A stretch of 64,000 nucleotides of DNA from WHSW01 sp963767285 (GTDB taxonomy: Bacteria; Actinomycetota; Thermoleophilia; Solirubrobacterales; 70-9): assembly GCA_963767285.1 (NCBI GenBank), contig CAVYDJ010000001.1, forward strand, positions 567,938-631,937. Direction: 5' to 3'. The translations under genes and the position numbers were made by a program. The notes below the pieces were generated by a model that did not search any database, was not told the DNA's origin, and saw only the letters and a list, made by a program, of their open reading frames with translations. Position 1 is the stretch's first letter; each line of letters opens with the position of its first letter. Below are positions 21,720-29,110 of this stretch, in pieces.

Positions 21720-23705
21720 GTGGCTCGCTCGAACAAACAGCAACATCGCCACCCCGGCGGGTCCGGGGCGGTCCTCGGCGTCGGCGTGATGCGCAACTCG
21801 TCGGTGCAGGCGGTCACGCTGATCGTCGCCAACGCCATGCAACTGGTCTCGGTTCTGGTCGTCGCCGCCTACCTCGGCCCGGACGAGATGGGCCGCTTCG
21901 CTCTGCTGCTCTTCCTCGCCGGGCTCGTCGCCCAGGTGGCGTCGCTGCTGGTCAAGCCCGGCACCGTGCGCCGCACCTTCGGCGGCGGCGATGACGACGA
22001 TGACGACGATGACGACGACGTCGCTTCGTCCTCGCCGCCGCGGACGCTCGGCACCGGGCTGATGTGGGCCCTGGTGCTGGGCGTGATCGGCACCGCGCTC
22101 GTCTACCTCTTCCGCGTGCCGATCGCGGACGGGTTGCTCGGCGATCCCGACGACGAGGGCCTGGTCGCGATTGCCGGCCTGCTGGCGGGAGCGCTGCTGG
22201 TCTTCAAGCTCGCCGACATCGTGCTCTGGCTCGAACGGCGTCCGACCTCCTATCTGATCGCCGACACCTCGCGCCCGTTGCTCGGCCTGATCGGGACCGT
22301 CGCGTTCCTGGCCGCCGGCTCGGGTGTCGAGGGGGCTCTGCTCGGGACCCTCGTCGGGACGGCGGTCGCCGGCGTCGTCGGCATGCTGCTGCTGCGCGGC
22401 AGCTTCGAGCCGAACCTGAACCCCGGCGAGATCAAGCAGATCATCCTCAAGGGTCGCCAGCGCGCGCCGATCGTGATGTCGTTCTGGCTCGTCCAGAACG
22501 CCGACGTCTTCATCCTCTCGCGCTTCGTCTCCCACACCGAGCTCGGCATCTACGCGCTCGCCTCGCGGCTCGGCGTCGTCGTCTCCTTCCTGCCGCAGGG
22601 CTTTCGCATGGGGATGCGGCCGCTGCGCAAGTCCGCGATGTGGGACGCCTTCCAGGAGCAGTACGGCAAGCAGACCGCGGGCGGCCAGCTGCTCGCCTAC
22701 TTCTGCCTGATCTGCATCCTCGCGATCCTCGCGATGGTGCTCGGCGGCCAGGTGCTGGTCGATCTCGCGCCGCCCGAGTACGCGGACGCGGCGGCCCTCC
22801 TTCCGTTCACGGCGCTCGGGTTCGTCATGCCCCCGCTCTACCGGACCGTCAACCAGAACGTCAATCTGCCCAACAAGCGCCCCTGGTTCATCGGCGGCGT
22901 GATCAGCGCGGCGCTGCTGTTCATCGGCGTCACCTTGGCGCTGGTCGGCGAGATCGACGTCTACGCGGCGCCGGTGGGCATGATCGTCGGCTTCGGGCTG
23001 CCGTCGCTGGTCCTCTTCCTCCGCGGCCAGCGGGGCAAGAAGCCGCTTCACTTCCCCTACCGCGAGATCCTGACCGCGCTCCTGCTCGCCGCGGCGATCG
23101 CCGCCGGGTTCGAGGCGCTCCCGGAGCTCGATCCCTGGGTCGAGCTGGTGGTCGCGATCGCCGGGTGCGGGCTGTGGCTCGTGCTGCTCGGCCCCCTGAG
23201 GGCCATCCCGCGCGCGCACTGGGGCCCGATCATCCACATGGTCCGCTCCTTCCGCCGCGGCACGCCGGCGTCCTTCCGGCCGCGCAAGGCCCTGCGCAGC
23301 TTGGAACCGGAGCTCCGCGACGAGCTGCGCGAGGCCGTCGTCGTGCGGATGACGCGCGAGCGCCTGGACCCCGAGACCGAGGACCGCGGCGCCCGCCTGG
23401 TCAGCGCGCTGCGCCAGGTCGGCAACCACGGCGGCGTCCCGTGCGGGCGCCCGACCCGCCGCGACCCCGAGATCGCCGTCTTCCTCTTCGAGGACGCGTC
23501 GACCGCCGTCCGTGGAGCGAGCATGCGGGCGCTGCTCGACCGCGGCGTCGACCCCAACCAGTTGCGCGCGCTCGAGGACCTGGTCAAGACGCTGTCCCGG
23601 CTCCCCGTGGAGGCCTGGGAGGACAAGCCCGTGAAGCGGCGCGGCCACCGCGGCCGTCGCCGGCGCGCCGCCGCCCAGCTGCGCGAGCGGGCCTCGGAGG
23701 GCTGA
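21720..23705 (+). CDS. Wzx/MATE-like lipid-linked glycan flippase with C-terminal cytoplasmic extension
   Basis: 661 residues. About 14 TM helices occupy residues 20-505 in the order of polysaccharide-export flippases: QAVTLIVANAMQLVSVLVVA, then AAYLGPDEMGRFALLLFLAG, and SRFVSHTELGIYALASRLG. An Arg-rich cytoplasmic tail of about 155 residues follows. A run of ten Asp (DNA repeat at 21990-22019) sits in the second loop. The start is GTG 21720; TAGGAGGG, which includes the stop of the third sulfotransferase, gives a good Shine-Dalgarno. As last gene of the cluster it would move the finished lipid-linked, possibly sulfated, oligosaccharide across the membrane. Confidence 0.85.
   Translation: MARSNKQQHRHPGGSGAVLGVGVMRNSSVQAVTLIVANAMQLVSVLVVAAYLGPDEMGRFALLLFLAGLVAQVASLLVKPGTVRRTFGGGDDDDDDDDDDVASSSPPRTLGTGLMWALVLGVIGTALVYLFRVPIADGLLGDPDDEGLVAIAGLLAGALLVFKLADIVLWLERRPTSYLIADTSRPLLGLIGTVAFLAAGSGVEGALLGTLVGTAVAGVVGMLLLRGSFEPNLNPGEIKQIILKGRQRAPIVMSFWLVQNADVFILSRFVSHTELGIYALASRLGVVVSFLPQGFRMGMRPLRKSAMWDAFQEQYGKQTAGGQLLAYFCLICILAILAMVLGGQVLVDLAPPEYADAAALLPFTALGFVMPPLYRTVNQNVNLPNKRPWFIGGVISAALLFIGVTLALVGEIDVYAAPVGMIVGFGLPSLVLFLRGQRGKKPLHFPYREILTALLLAAAIAAGFEALPELDPWVELVVAIAGCGLWLVLLGPLRAIPRAHWGPIIHMVRSFRRGTPASFRPRKALRSLEPELRDELREAVVVRMTRERLDPETEDRGARLVSALRQVGNHGGVPCGRPTRRDPEIAVFLFEDASTAVRGASMRALLDRGVDPNQLRALEDLVKTLSRLPVEAWEDKPVKRRGHRGRRRRAAAQLRERASEG
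21990..22019 (+). repeat. GAY trinucleotide run encoding ten Asp residues
   Basis: Ten consecutive GAT/GAC codons (GAT GAC GAC repeated three times, plus GAC) inside the flippase gene. It lies in a loop between TM helices. Repeat-number change would alter the protein by whole Asp residues without frameshift. Confidence 0.9.
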
Positions 23706-23711
23706 GGCGGC

Positions 23712-24350
23712 TCAGTCCGAGTCGTCGCTGTCGCTGTCGCCGTCGCCGTCGGTCTTGGCGCCGGCATCGGCGGCACCGCCGGTCCGCGTGATCACGATCC
23801 GGTCGGGCTCGACCGTGAGCTCAACCTGGCGGTGGTCGGCCCAGTGATCCTTGTACACCGGGTCGTCGGCGATCGAGGGGTCGAGCCAGAGCCCGTAGCC
23901 CTCCTTGCCGTGGTCGAAGCTCGCCTGCATCCCCGCTCCGGGGCGCTTGCCGCGCCCGCCGCGCCGCCGGCGCCGGCGCCGCTTCGGCGGACCGTCGCCG
24001 TCGCCGTCCTGAGCCTTGGAGTCGCCCGAGCCTCGACCCCGCGAACGCGACCGGTCCTCATTGGCGGCTTCGTCGGCGGCCTCGTCCTCGGCCTCGTCCT
24101 CGTCGGACTCGGCGTCGGCTTGGGCGGCGAGCTCCTCCTCCTCGCGAGTCGCGGCCTCGATCTCGGCCTCGATCTCGTCGCGGAGGTCGACCTCGTCGGT
24201 CTCCTCCTCGGCGTCCAGTTCGTGGCGGCGGCGGAATTCGCGCAGCTCCGAGGCGGAGACCTCGAGCTGGTGGGCGATCCAGGCATCGGTGCGGCCCTGG
24301 CGGACCCAGGCACGGACTTGGTTGAGCTGTGAGCGCAGTGGCTTTGCCAT
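23712..24350 (-). CDS. HTH-start, acidic/basic low-complexity hypothetical protein
   Basis: 212 residues from ATG 24350. The first 40 residues look like a small helix-turn-helix (LNQVRAWVRQGRTDAWIAHQL, then EVSASELREFRRRH). A highly acidic stretch (about 45-95) and an Arg-rich run follow (RRRRRRRGGRGKRPGAG, about 125-140), then a folded C-terminus (SFDHGKEGYGLWLDPSIADD, DRIVITRTGG) and an Asp/Ser tail. The mix of HTH with charged linkers suggests nucleic-acid binding; no family is certain. TAGTAT lies 10 nt before the start. It is divergent from csrA and convergent with the flippase (stops 6 bp apart). Confidence 0.75.
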   Translation of the reverse strand: MAKPLRSQLNQVRAWVRQGRTDAWIAHQLEVSASELREFRRRHELDAEEETDEVDLRDEIEAEIEAATREEEELAAQADAESDEDEAEDEAADEAANEDRSRSRGRGSGDSKAQDGDGDGPPKRRRRRRRGGRGKRPGAGMQASFDHGKEGYGLWLDPSIADDPVYKDHWADHRQVELTVEPDRIVITRTGGAADAGAKTDGDGDSDSDDSD

Positions 24351-24400
24351 TGGGCGGGCGATACTAGCCAAGACGTTGAAGTGACTCCGTTGTTGGCAAG

Positions 24401-24436
24401 ACCCGTTACCCTGGGTGAACAGCGAAATCAACGGGT
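24401..24436 (+). promoter_or_regulatory. inverted repeat upstream of csrA
   Basis: ACCCGTT (24401-24407) and AACGGGT (24430-24436) are perfect complements around 22 nt, and lie about 50 nt before csrA ATG 24485. They could form a leader hairpin if transcription starts upstream. The Shine-Dalgarno itself contains GGA, the core CsrA-binding triplet. Confidence 0.35.
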
Positions 24437-24484
24437 GAGGGTCACCGGGGGGTGCTCCTCGACCACACCTCGAATGGAGGCGAG

Positions 24485-24736
24485 ATGCTGGTCCTGACAA
24501 GGAAAACCAACCAGAGCATCATGATCGGAGACGACATCGAGGTCTCCGTTCTCGCAGTTGCACGCGACAAGATCCGCCTCGGAATCACGGCGCCCCGTGA
24601 GGTGCCGGTGTTCCGCAAGGAGGTCTACCTGTCGATCAAGGGCGAGGAGGCCGAGGCCGAGAACAACGGCAAGGTCTCCAGCGCGGTCGGCGAAGCGCTC
24701 GACGAGCTGAAGGCGAAGGGCAAGGCCGCCAAATAG
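24485..24736 (+). CDS. csrA: carbon storage regulator CsrA
   Basis: 83 residues. The start MLVLTRKTNQSIMIGDDIEV and continuation LAVARDKIRLGITAPREVPV and FRKEVYLSI are diagnostic for CsrA, an RNA-binding dimer that blocks ribosome access at GGA motifs. The RNA-contact residues (L4, R6, and R44 in the later strand) fit the pattern. A C-terminal tail of about 25 residues rich in Glu/Lys (ELKAKGKAAK) extends beyond the 61-residue E. coli protein. ATG 24485 has GGAGG at 24476-24480. A longer upstream reading frame adds non-family residues. In actinobacteria csrA usually goes with flagellar genes; none is visible in this window. Confidence 0.96.
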   Translation: MLVLTRKTNQSIMIGDDIEVSVLAVARDKIRLGITAPREVPVFRKEVYLSIKGEEAEAENNGKVSSAVGEALDELKAKGKAAK

Positions 24737-24749
24737 CCCGCATTTCGTG

Positions 24750-24770
24750 AGCGTTCGATAAGCGAACGCT
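24750..24770 (+). terminator. perfect 8-bp inverted repeat after csrA
   Basis: AGCGTTCG (24750-24757), a 5-nt loop ATAAG, and CGAACGCT (24763-24770), 14 nt after the csrA stop. There is no U-run, so it may be a weak terminator, an RNA-stability hairpin or a repressor-binding palindrome for the next gene. Confidence 0.4.
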
Positions 24771-24792
24771 TGTACGCGTGTGGGCCGGCTGA

Positions 24793-24798
24793 TACGGT
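24793..24798 (+). promoter_or_regulatory. promoter of the small membrane-protein gene
   Basis: TACGGT (24793-24798) with TTGTAC 17 nt upstream (24770-24775). It lies 8 nt before ATG 24807 (5 nt before in-frame GTG 24804), consistent with a leaderless message. Confidence 0.45.
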
Positions 24799-24806
24799 CT
24801 CAAGTG

Positions 24807-25052
24807 ATGGAAATGCGCATGGAACAGGAGCTCGATGAGTTCGAGCTCGCCTTCGAGCGCGAGGCCCAGCTCGAGCGCCGTCGCCGCTCACAGCTGCGTC
24901 AGCGGGCCGCGGCCCGCTCGCGCGCACGCCGCATCCAGTCGACCGAGAAGCGCGGCAACGTCGGCTTCGGCGTCCTGCTGCTCGCGCTGACGGCGACGGT
25001 CGTCGTCGTCACGCTGGTCATGTTCGAGACGCTCGCCTGGTTGATGGGCTAG
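24807..25052 (+). CDS. small basic single-TM protein
   Basis: 81 residues. An acidic then Arg-rich amphipathic N-terminal half (EQELDEFELAFEREAQLERR, then RRSQLRQRAAARSRARRIQS) is followed by one TM helix at the C-terminus (NVGFGVLLLALTATVVVVTL). It would sit with the charged half in the cytoplasm. The start GTG 24804/ATG 24807 is favoured by the -10 element just upstream; GTG 24780 is possible but would fall before it. The last codons overlap the end of the convergent thermonuclease gene by 4 bp. No family recognised. Confidence 0.65.
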   Translation: MEMRMEQELDEFELAFEREAQLERRRRSQLRQRAAARSRARRIQSTEKRGNVGFGVLLLALTATVVVVTLVMFETLAWLMG

Positions 25053-25540
25053 CAGCGGCCCCAGAGGCCGCGCCCAGCTTCTGACGCATCGTTCTCGAGC
25101 TCGGCGAAGAGCTCGGCGAAACGGATGTTGGGCGGGATCGTGAGGGTGGTTGCGTAACCGCGCTCCACCAGTTCCGCGTTGACGAAGGTGTCGTCCAGGT
25201 AGACGTAGGCCAGTAGGCGTCCGTAGACATCGCGCTCCTCGGCGTCGTATTCGAGGCGGACGGTCTCGCCCTCGACGAGGTCCTCGTTGAAGTGGCTGGC
25301 GGCCAGCGCGTAGCACTCCACCGGCGCGTCGGGCTTGACTGATTCCGGCGTGTCGACGCCGATGTAGCGGACGTCTTCGGTCTTCCCGTTCACGCTGGCC
25401 TCGACCGTGTCGCCGTCGACAACGCGGGTGATCGTTACCTCGGCGGAGGTGCTCTCCTCGTCGCCGCCGGTGACGAGAAGGACGATCACGACCACGAGCA
25501 CCACGACGGACGCGAGGCTGGGGAGTCTCGAGAAACGCAT
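25049..25540 (-). CDS. secreted or anchored thermonuclease (SNase-like)
   Basis: 163 residues. An N-terminal TM/signal segment (LASVVVLVVVIVLLVTGG) is followed by the staphylococcal-nuclease OB fold. ITRVVDGDTVEA, VRYIGVDTPESVKP and DVYGRLLAYVYLDD match the family blocks with the calcium-binding Asp and catalytic Arg/Glu region. ECYALAASHFNE and a C-terminal GLWGRC add a cysteine pair that may form a disulfide. SNase proteins cut DNA and RNA to 3'-phosphates. Here it is probably extracytoplasmic. The 3' end overlaps the neighbouring small gene on the other strand by 4 bp. Confidence 0.9.
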   Translation of the reverse strand: MRFSRLPSLASVVVLVVVIVLLVTGGDEESTSAEVTITRVVDGDTVEASVNGKTEDVRYIGVDTPESVKPDAPVECYALAASHFNEDLVEGETVRLEYDAEERDVYGRLLAYVYLDDTFVNAELVERGYATTLTIPPNIRFAELFAELENDASEAGRGLWGRC

Positions 25541-25575
25541 CTACCGACGGAAGCCCGCCGGGCGAGCGCGCGCCC

Positions 25576-26490
25576 CTAAGGGATCCGGGTGACGGAGGCG
25601 AGCATGATCTCCTTGATCTGCTCGACGATCTCCATCGCCTCGGAGTGCCCGCGCTGCCAGACGTTGCGCCCGTAGATGACGCCCGAGCCGCCGGCCTCCA
25701 TGATCAGGCGCGTCTGGTCGAGCAGCTTGTCGTCGTCGATCTTCGAGCCGCCAGAGAGCACGACCAGCGAGCGGCCAGCCGACGCGACGACCTGCTTGAC
25801 CGCCTCCTCCTGGCTGACCTCGAGCTCGTCGTAGGGGGCGGGGGAGTCCTTGTGGGCCTCGGGCTTGGGCAGGTTGAGCTTGACGATGTCGGCACCCTGC
25901 TCCATCGCCATCCGGGCGGCGTAGTCGATGGCGTAGAAGCTGTCCTGGCCGCCCTTGGCCTTGACCGCCGAGCCGCGCGGGTAGGACCAGACGACCAGCG
26001 GCATGCCGAAGCGGTCGCAGTCCTGGCGCACCTGGCGCAGCTGCGCGAGGTCGCGGTCCTGTGAGGGCGAGCCCACGTAGAGCGTGTAGCCGACCGCGTC
26101 GGCGCCGAGCCGGACGGCGTCCTCGACGGAGCCGTTGCAGGGCGAGAAGGCCTCCTCGGAGGGCGGGATGTCGGTCTTGCCGTTGATCTTCAGCAGGAGC
26201 GGCACCTGGCCCGCGTAGTCCGGGTAGTACTTCTCGGCCAGCCCGATCTGGCAGGCGATCGCCGAGTAGCCGGCCTCGGCCGCGAGGCGGAACTGGTATT
26301 CGGGGTCCTTCGAATCCGGATTGGCGAAGAAGTCGCGCGGGCCGTGCTCGATTCCCTGGTCGATCGGCAGCAGGAGCAGGGTTCCCTGGCCGGGCCCGAA
26401 CTCGAACAACAGGCGGCGCAGGCGGGTGCGCTTGCCGGGGGCGAGGGTGGCCAGAAGTGATTTTTGCTCAATGGCGCTGCTGATTTCCAT
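25576..26490 (-). CDS. fbaB: class I fructose-bisphosphate aldolase (FbaB/DhnA-type)
   Basis: 304 residues, full length. It cleaves fructose-1,6-bisphosphate by Schiff-base chemistry. LLLPIDQGIEHGPRDFF is the DhnA-type N-terminal signature. Also present are a central ADAVGYTLYVGSP, MPLVVWSYPRGSAVK, GADIVKLNLPKPE (Schiff-base Lys candidate) and the phosphate-binding LVVLSGGSK and GGSGVIYGRNVWQRG. ATG 26490 is preceded at 7 nt by TATACT, so it is probably leaderless. It shares a 26-bp divergent promoter region with the glutamate-cysteine ligase gene. Confidence 0.95.
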   Translation of the reverse strand: MEISSAIEQKSLLATLAPGKRTRLRRLLFEFGPGQGTLLLLPIDQGIEHGPRDFFANPDSKDPEYQFRLAAEAGYSAIACQIGLAEKYYPDYAGQVPLLLKINGKTDIPPSEEAFSPCNGSVEDAVRLGADAVGYTLYVGSPSQDRDLAQLRQVRQDCDRFGMPLVVWSYPRGSAVKAKGGQDSFYAIDYAARMAMEQGADIVKLNLPKPEAHKDSPAPYDELEVSQEEAVKQVVASAGRSLVVLSGGSKIDDDKLLDQTRLIMEAGGSGVIYGRNVWQRGHSEAMEIVEQIKEIMLASVTRIP

Positions 26491-26497
26491 GGCCGGG

Positions 26498-26507
26498 AGT
26501 ATAGGCT
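26498..26507. promoter_or_regulatory. overlapping divergent -10 elements
   Basis: On the minus strand TATACT (26503-26498) ends 7 nt before fbaB ATG 26490. On the plus strand TAGGCT (26502-26507) ends 9 nt before TTG 26517. The two hexamers overlap by 2 bp, so the polymerases would compete for the same DNA. Confidence 0.6.
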
Positions 26508-26516
26508 CGGGCCCGC

Positions 26517-27644
26517 TTGCTGGAGCACGAGTTCACCGGGCCGGAGTTCACTGTCGGGATCGAGGAGGAGCTGATGATCCTCGACCCCGACGGCTGGCAG
26601 TTGGCGCAACGGATCGAGGAGCTGATGGCCGCGGTCCCGGCCGAGATCGAAGGCCAGGTCAAGCCCGAGCTGTTCTGCTCGGTGCTGGAGATCGCGACCA
26701 AGCCCCACGACAACGTCACCTCTGCCGGGCGCGAGCTGGTCTCGCTGCGCGAGACGGTGATCGACGTCGCCGAGGGTCAGGGGATGGCGATCGGTGCGGC
26801 CGCCACGCACCCGTTCGCCCGTCCGGCCGACCAGCAGATCGTCGACCGGCCGCGCTACCACGAGCTCGTCGACGAGCTCGGGATCATCGCGCTCAACGAG
26901 CTGATCTTCGGCACCCACGTCCACGTCGGCATCGAGGGACCCGACCGCGCGATCTACGTCGCCGACGGGATCCGCCGCTACCTGCCGATGTTCCTTGCGC
27001 TCTCGACCAACTCGCCGTTCTGGCAGGGAGAGCGCACCGGGCTGATGTCGTCGCGGGTGCCGATCTTCCGCTCCTTCCCCCGCGAGGGCATCCCGCCTCA
27101 CTACGGCACCTGGGAGATCTTCTCCCACCGCGTCGAGATGATGATGCGCGCGGGCGCGATCCCCGACTACACGTTCCTGTGGTGGGACGTGCGCGCCCAC
27201 CCGAAGCTCGGGACGGTCGAGACCCGGATCTTCGATCAGCAGACCCGGGTCGAGCACACGATCTCATTCGCCGCCCTCGTCGTCTCGCTCGCCCACCGCC
27301 TCTGCGCGCTCTACGACGACGACGAGCCGCTGATCGAGTACCCGACCGAGCTGATCGACGACAACAAGATCCGCGCCGCGCGCCACGGGATCGACGGCCA
27401 GCTGATCGACTTCCGCGCCGGCAAACGCGTGCCGGCGCCCGAGATGGTCCGCGAGCTGATCGAGTTGCTCCGCCCGCACGCGGACGAGCTCGGCTGCCGC
27501 ACGGAGCTCGACGGGATCGAGGACCTGCTCGCCAACGGGACCGGCTCGCACCGCCAGATCGCGATCGCCGATTCGAACGGCCAGGACCTGCGGGCGCTCA
27601 CCGCCGAGATCGCGCTCCGGACGCATCCCCAGACCGTGGTCTGA
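26517..27644 (+). CDS. carboxylate-amine ligase / glutamate-cysteine ligase (YbdK, GCS2 family)
   Basis: 375 residues, normal for GCS2. Family blocks are FTVGIEEELMILDPDGW, KPELFCSVLEIATKP, IGAAATHPFARPADQQ, FGTHVHVGIEGPDRAI, HYGTWEIFSHRVEMM, FLWWDVRAHPKLGTVETRIF and RAARHGIDGQLIDF. It makes a gamma-glutamyl peptide bond with ATP. Actinobacteria often use mycothiol rather than glutathione, so the amine partner is not certain. The start TTG 26517 is supported by TAGGCT 9 nt upstream and by the conserved LEHEFTGPEFTVGIEEE N-terminus. Divergent from fbaB. Confidence 0.9.
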   Translation: MLEHEFTGPEFTVGIEEELMILDPDGWQLAQRIEELMAAVPAEIEGQVKPELFCSVLEIATKPHDNVTSAGRELVSLRETVIDVAEGQGMAIGAAATHPFARPADQQIVDRPRYHELVDELGIIALNELIFGTHVHVGIEGPDRAIYVADGIRRYLPMFLALSTNSPFWQGERTGLMSSRVPIFRSFPREGIPPHYGTWEIFSHRVEMMMRAGAIPDYTFLWWDVRAHPKLGTVETRIFDQQTRVEHTISFAALVVSLAHRLCALYDDDEPLIEYPTELIDDNKIRAARHGIDGQLIDFRAGKRVPAPEMVRELIELLRPHADELGCRTELDGIEDLLANGTGSHRQIAIADSNGQDLRALTAEIALRTHPQTVV

Positions 27645-27658
27645 TTCCCGCAGACGGA

Positions 27659-27664
27659 TATCCT
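27659..27664 (+). promoter_or_regulatory. -10 element (TATCCT) of the rhomboid-like gene
   Basis: TATCCT ends 7 nt before GTG 27672, which fits the leaderless pattern of this window. Confidence 0.5.
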
Positions 27665-27671
27665 CGCTGAG

Positions 27672-28460
27672 GTGACCGACACCGAGCTCAGCGTCGTCTG
27701 CAAGAGCTGCGGGTCCGAGGTGAGCCCGTACGTGACCGAATGCCCGTATTGCGGCACCCGGCTGCGCAAGCGAGCCCCGAAGCTCGAGCGCGTCGGCGAC
27801 GAGGTCCGGGTCCGCGAGGGGCGCACCGACCGCCGCCGGCGCAAGGCCGCCGAGCGCCGCAGCCGGCTGGCCGAGCGCGCCGCGACCAGGGAGGATCTCG
27901 CGCTTCGCCCGCTGGCCACGATCGCAGCACTGGTCGCGCCGGCGATCCTGCTGATCGTCGAGCGCGCCTCGAACCTGTCCATCTACGACCTCGGCGCGAT
28001 CGCGGGCCCGGTCGACGGCGAGTGGTGGCGCTACCTCGCCGCCCCGTTCAACTACGACAACGTCGGCTACCTGTTCGCCTGCTGCCTCGCGATCGCGATC
28101 TTCCTGCCCGGGGTCGAGCGGCGCGTGGGGACGATCGCCGCCGCCCTGCTGGTGATCGGCTGCGGGGCGCTCGGGATGCTGGCTGCCGACGCGGTCGACT
28201 CGAGCTTCGGCGACGGGGTGCTCGTGGCCGCCGGCGGAAACGGAATCGCGCTCGGCGTCGTGTGCGCCTGGCTGGTCATCCGCAACGCCGAGCGCCGCGC
28301 CGACCCGACCGAGGAGTACGACCAGATCGCCGTCCTGGTCACCCTCGCCGTCCTCTTCCTGCTGCCCGCGGTCGACGACTGGGCGAACGTCTGGGCCGGG
28401 CTGGGCGGCGCGCTGGTGGGCGCCGCGTGTGGGTTCGCGGCGGCGCTGGGACGGCGTTGA
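27672..28460 (+). CDS. zinc-ribbon rhomboid-like membrane protein lacking the Ser/His catalytic pair
   Basis: 262 residues. A zinc ribbon (C10, C13, C24, C27 in VCKSCGS and ECPYCGT) and an Arg-rich linker precede six TM helices. The TM part follows the rhomboid plan: EWWRYLAAPFNYDNVGYLFA stands where active rhomboids have EWWRLxTxxFxHxNxxHLxxN, and AAGGNGIALGVV replaces the GxSGxxxG motif, with Asn190 at the serine position. DDWANVWAGLGGALVGA has Asn239 near the usual catalytic histidine. I infer an inactive homologue, perhaps an adaptor for membrane substrates. It overlaps the next gene by TTGA. Confidence 0.75.
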   Translation: MTDTELSVVCKSCGSEVSPYVTECPYCGTRLRKRAPKLERVGDEVRVREGRTDRRRRKAAERRSRLAERAATREDLALRPLATIAALVAPAILLIVERASNLSIYDLGAIAGPVDGEWWRYLAAPFNYDNVGYLFACCLAIAIFLPGVERRVGTIAAALLVIGCGALGMLAADAVDSSFGDGVLVAAGGNGIALGVVCAWLVIRNAERRADPTEEYDQIAVLVTLAVLFLLPAVDDWANVWAGLGGALVGAACGFAAALGRR

Positions 28461-29110
28461 GCAAGTTCACGCCGCTCACCGACGAACTGCACGACTACAT
28501 GGTCGAGCACGGCGCGCGCCAGGACGAGGTCCTGCGCCGCGTCCAGGAGGAGACCGCGGCGATGGGGGATATCGCGGTGATGCAGATCGCTCCCGACCAG
28601 GGCGCGTTCCTCACCCTGCTGGCGAAGCTGATCGGCGCCCGCGAGACGATCGAGCTCGGGACCTTCACCGGCTACTCGGCGATCTGCATCGCGCGAGGAC
28701 TCGCGCCGGGCGGCCGCCTGATCGCCTGCGAGCTGTCGGAGGAGTACGCCGAGCTCGCGGCCGGCAACCTCGCCGCCGCCGGCGTCGCGGATCGGGTCGA
28801 GATCCGGATCGGCCCGGCGCTCGAGACGCTCGCCGACCTGCCCGAGGCCGAGGCATTCGACCTCGCCTTCATCGACGCCGACAAGGAGAACTACCCCGCC
28901 TACTACGAGCAGGTCCTGCAGCGGACGAAGCCCGGCGGGCTGATCATCGTCGACAACGTGCTCGCCGCCGGCCGCCTGATCGATCCCGAGAACGACCAGC
29001 CGCAGGTCATGGCGATCCGCGAGACGAACGAGCTGATCGCCGGCGACGAGCGGGTCGACTGCGCGATGGTGGCGATCGCCGACGGGCTGATGCTCGCCCG
29101 CAAGCGATGA
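28457..29110 (+). CDS. class I SAM-dependent O-methyltransferase (catechol/caffeoyl-CoA type)
   Basis: 217 residues from TTG 28457, overlapping the previous stop. The Methyltransf_3 pattern is complete: LTDELHDYMVEHGARQDEVL, motif I TIELGTFTGYSAICIARGL, GGRLIACELSEEYAELA, FDLAFIDADKENYPAYYEQV (metal-binding Asp), GGLIIVDNVLAAGRLID and DGLMLARKR. The enzymes methylate vicinal hydroxyls using Mg2+ and SAM. The acceptor is unknown. The ATGA overlap with the next gene, and the one before, makes this the second gene of a four-gene coupled operon (27672-30176). Confidence 0.93.
   Translation: MSKFTPLTDELHDYMVEHGARQDEVLRRVQEETAAMGDIAVMQIAPDQGAFLTLLAKLIGARETIELGTFTGYSAICIARGLAPGGRLIACELSEEYAELAAGNLAAAGVADRVEIRIGPALETLADLPEAEAFDLAFIDADKENYPAYYEQVLQRTKPGGLIIVDNVLAAGRLIDPENDQPQVMAIRETNELIAGDERVDCAMVAIADGLMLARKR

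Noticed and set aside
21990..22019. GAY repeat as a possible CRISPR-like or mobile repeat
   Set aside because: It is a simple in-frame Asp run inside one gene, with no spacers and no other copies.
23712..24500. Longer start (24500) for the HTH/charged hypothetical protein
   Set aside because: It would overlap the csrA start; ATG 24350 begins the HTH and has TAGTAT upstream.
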